Assembly (NCBI RefSeq): GCF_009769755.1
Contig: NZ_SDWJ01000001.1
Coordinates: 1,178,001-1,242,000 of the forward strand
Direction of reading: 5' to 3'
DNA: 64,000 nucleotides
Origin: Sphingorhabdus profundilacus
GTDB lineage: Bacteria > Pseudomonadota > Alphaproteobacteria > Sphingomonadales > Sphingomonadaceae
The position numbers and the translations under genes are program-made. Numbering within the stretch: the first letter of the stretch is position 1; each line of letters begins with the position of its first letter. Shown one piece after another: positions 62,020-64,000 of this stretch. Under the pieces are notes generated by a model, which was not told the DNA's origin, searched no databases, and saw only the letters and a program-made list of their open reading frames with translations.

Positions 62020-64000
62020 CACGCTGCTCCTGCTAATTTCAGCTCAATCGCCGAGAGCAGGCCGATCCGGTCATATCGGTAAATACTGGAAGACGGCATT
62101 TGCGATGCGTGAACAGTGTCGCGCAAATGCAGCGTTCTGGTATCGTCTATGTCCTGCGTTCCGCTCCCCCGGCAAAGGACAATCGCCGCATTTTTCCGGT
62201 CGGCGTCGTCAAAGCTGACAGCATAGCCCGACGCGGTCAACAACGGGGCTAGAATGCGCTTTTCCCATTCGGCGTCTCCCACGGTCCCGATAAAGCAAAG
62301 GGCTTTGGTGTTCGATGCAAGGGCGACATCGGAACAGGTTTCGAAATAATGGTAAATGTTGACCAGTTCGACGCTTTCATCTTGCGCCATGACAACGCCT
62401 TCAAAAATTTCGGGCTGTGCGCTTGGATAGATTTCGCCATCAAGTGTGAAAATATCCAGCACGTCCTCAACAGCGAGAAATTTGATATTTTGACCATCGC
62501 TGAGGCGGAGCAATTTTATCTGGCCGGTATCAGCTATGCTGTCCAATTCGCATATGTCATACAGTCGATCGGCGATTTTTGCCCGCATTTTACCGCCGAC
62601 AAATGTGATGTCTGCGACATCGATATCCTCAATTCGGTCGACGACATTTAACCGGATCGCCCGCTTCACCCCATTGGTTGCAATGAACAGCAGGGCCGAT
62701 GGGCGCTTTATGGTCTGCTGCACAATTTCGTCGGATTTGCCGGCACCATCATCCTGGACCTGTTCGACACCTATGGCTGCCCCCAGTCCGCTGGTGTCGA
62801 GCAAAAGCATGGGACGTCCATTGTCAGGCAAGGTTGTTCCGGCATAAAGACCCGTGGCCATGATGATCGGCGCGCCGGGTTTTACGACAAGTTCTTCATT
62901 GTCGATCACGCTTTCGACATCAAGTACATAAGTCGCGCCAATAGCAGGCTTGATCACGATCAGTGTCCGGCTGACCGGAGATGAATCCACAACCTCCCCG
63001 ATGTCCAGCAATTCTTCCAGCCTTGCGTAAGGATAGCGTTGACCGCGTATGTGCGCCACGCTGATGCCGCCTAATTCTTCTATTTTCACATTCTTGTTTG
63101 TTGCCGACAGAATTTCCACGACAGAGCTGCGCGATACGCCAAAGAATTGATCGCCTGCCTTGATCGAAAGACCCGCTATGATGGACAGGGTTAGCGGCAA
63201 ACGCAGGGTCATTTTCAAACCCTGTCCTTCGAAATTTTCCAGATCGACGGTGCCGCCAATGACCTGAAGATTACTTCTGACGATATCCATTCCGACACCC
63301 CGACCGGAAATCGACGTAACCTGCTGTGCGGTCGATAAGCCCGGCACGAATATGGTGTTAAGCTTCGCCTTTTCGCTCCAGATTTGCCAGTCAGCCGCAG
63401 TGGCTATTTTCGCCGCAATTGCACGACTGCCGAGTTTCTCCAAATCTATGCCGCGGCCATCATCTATGATCTCAATCAGAATCTGGTTCCCCGACTGCCG
63501 CGCAACAATCTGGATTTGACCTTTTGGATTCTTTCCGGCGGCCATTCTTTCGTCGGCCGTTTCAATGCCGTGATCGACCGCATTTCGTAAGATATGCTTC
63601 AACGGATCACGCAGTGCCTCCACCATTTCGCGGTCGACTTCAACTTCGCTTCCCTCAATCCGCAATTCGACATCCTTGCCCAGTTCAATCGAAATGTCGC
63701 GCAACAGACGGGGCAAAGAGGAAAATAGCCGATCGATATTCTGCATCCGCATCAGGCCGACAGCATCGCGCATTTCCGCAACAGATGCCGACAGTCGGGC
63801 GAATGCATGATCGACCTCTGCGCCTGTTTGCGACTTTCGCAATTGCCGGGATACTTCATTTCGGGCCAGCACCATGTCCGAAACGCCGCTCATCAACCTG
63901 TCGAGCAAGTTCAAAGATACCCGGACAGTCCGCGATTTTGCAGGTCCTGCGGCGGCGAATATCCCGGCGTCGTCAGGCAATTCGGAATCAATGATGACGT
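62019..64000 (-). CDS. cheA: chemotaxis histidine kinase CheA, C-terminal part (cut by window end)
   Basis: The frame runs off the window end; the HPt domain with the phospho-accepting His is outside. Visible in order: dimerisation helices (VRVSLNLLDRLMSGVSDMVLARNE), the HATPase_c domain with N-box HILRNAVDHGIE, G1 IIDDGRGID and GRGVGMDIV, then a CheW-like regulatory domain (LPLTLSIIAGLSIKAGDQFFGVS). A second CheW-like domain follows (about 250-380 residues before the end). The last ~90 residues (KALCFIGTVGDAEWEKRILAPLLTASGYAVSF) resemble a receiver fold without an evident phospho-acceptor Asp. Confidence 0.93.
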   Translation of the reverse strand, partial: VIIDSELPDDAGIFAAAGPAKSRTVRVSLNLLDRLMSGVSDMVLARNEVSRQLRKSQTGAEVDHAFARLSASVAEMRDAVGLMRMQNIDRLFSSLPRLLRDISIELGKDVELRIEGSEVEVDREMVEALRDPLKHILRNAVDHGIETADERMAAGKNPKGQIQIVARQSGNQILIEIIDDGRGIDLEKLGSRAIAAKIATAADWQIWSEKAKLNTIFVPGLSTAQQVTSISGRGVGMDIVRSNLQVIGGTVDLENFEGQGLKMTLRLPLTLSIIAGLSIKAGDQFFGVSRSSVVEILSATNKNVKIEELGGISVAHIRGQRYPYARLEELLDIGEVVDSSPVSRTLIVIKPAIGATYVLDVESVIDNEELVVKPGAPIIMATGLYAGTTLPDNGRPMLLLDTSGLGAAIGVEQVQDDGAGKSDEIVQQTIKRPSALLFIATNGVKRAIRLNVVDRIEDIDVADITFVGGKMRAKIADRLYDICELDSIADTGQIKLLRLSDGQNIKFLAVEDVLDIFTLDGEIYPSAQPEIFEGVVMAQDESVELVNIYHYFETCSDVALASNTKALCFIGTVGDAEWEKRILAPLLTASGYAVSFDDADRKNAAIVLCRGSGTQDIDDTRTLHLRDTVHASQMPSSSIYRYDRIGLLSAIELKLAGAA

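Overview
This 64 kb window reads as a chromosomal segment of an alphaproteobacterium, most likely of the order Sphingomonadales. The supporting signs are a complete Entner-Doudoroff operon (zwf-edd-glk-eda-pgl), a large TonB-dependent receptor, a DksA with a single zinc-finger cysteine, an RNase E with a long charged insertion in its S1 region, a PEP-CTERM-like protein, and dispersed palindromic repeats of kinds I associate with sphingomonad genomes. No rRNA operon, CRISPR array or complete IS element was found. One tRNA gene is present.

Layout. 1-3.6 kb: 3' end of clpA, a Ser/Gly-rich PEP-CTERM-like protein, dksA, a PilZ protein. 3.6-9.3 kb: the Entner-Doudoroff operon on the minus strand with overlapping genes. 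9.3-15.4 kb: a fused E1 alpha/beta thiamine-diphosphate dehydrogenase translationally coupled to an unusual FabD-like acyltransferase, then a divergent TonB receptor. 15.8-22.5 kb: fatty-acid and acyl-CoA genes (FadJ-like protein, thiolase, CaiB-type CoA-transferase/racemase, acs). 22.6-28.7 kb: a soluble MCP-like protein, an SDR, an unknown exported protein, prfB, DUF3137 and LemA. 28.7-39.7 kb: envelope and RNA housekeeping (PBP1A, amidase, rne, M48 protease, DsbA-like protein, rlmE, ppx).

39.8-59.1 kb is a probable genomic island. It begins at the 3' end of an intact tRNA-Gln(CTG) gene and ends at a near-identical copy (47 of 49 bases) of the 3' part of that tRNA. It carries a complete respiratory nitrate reductase operon, narK-narG-narH-narJ-narI-PpiC-moaA-moaB. 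It also carries a cysteine-free Crp/Fnr regulator, an outer-membrane porin, and a nitric-oxide response group: CopD-like membrane protein, NnrS, a small 3-TM protein, a group III truncated haemoglobin and an NsrR-type repressor. Four FNR/DNR-type palindromes sit at the three key promoter regions. A fragment of a B12-dependent ribonucleotide reductase also lies inside. No nirS/nirK, nor or nos genes and no integrase were seen. The island therefore looks like a nitrate-to-nitrite respiration cassette with NO protection that may no longer be self-mobile.

59.2-64 kb: a minus-strand chemotaxis operon, cheA (cut by the window end)-cheW-cheY-cheB-cheR. No MCP or flagellar gene lies beside it in the window.

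The genes outside the island form a coherent core: Entner-Doudoroff sugar catabolism, beta-oxidation with acetate activation, cell-wall synthesis and RNA processing. The island adds an anaerobic electron-accepting pathway with its own regulators and cofactor genes.
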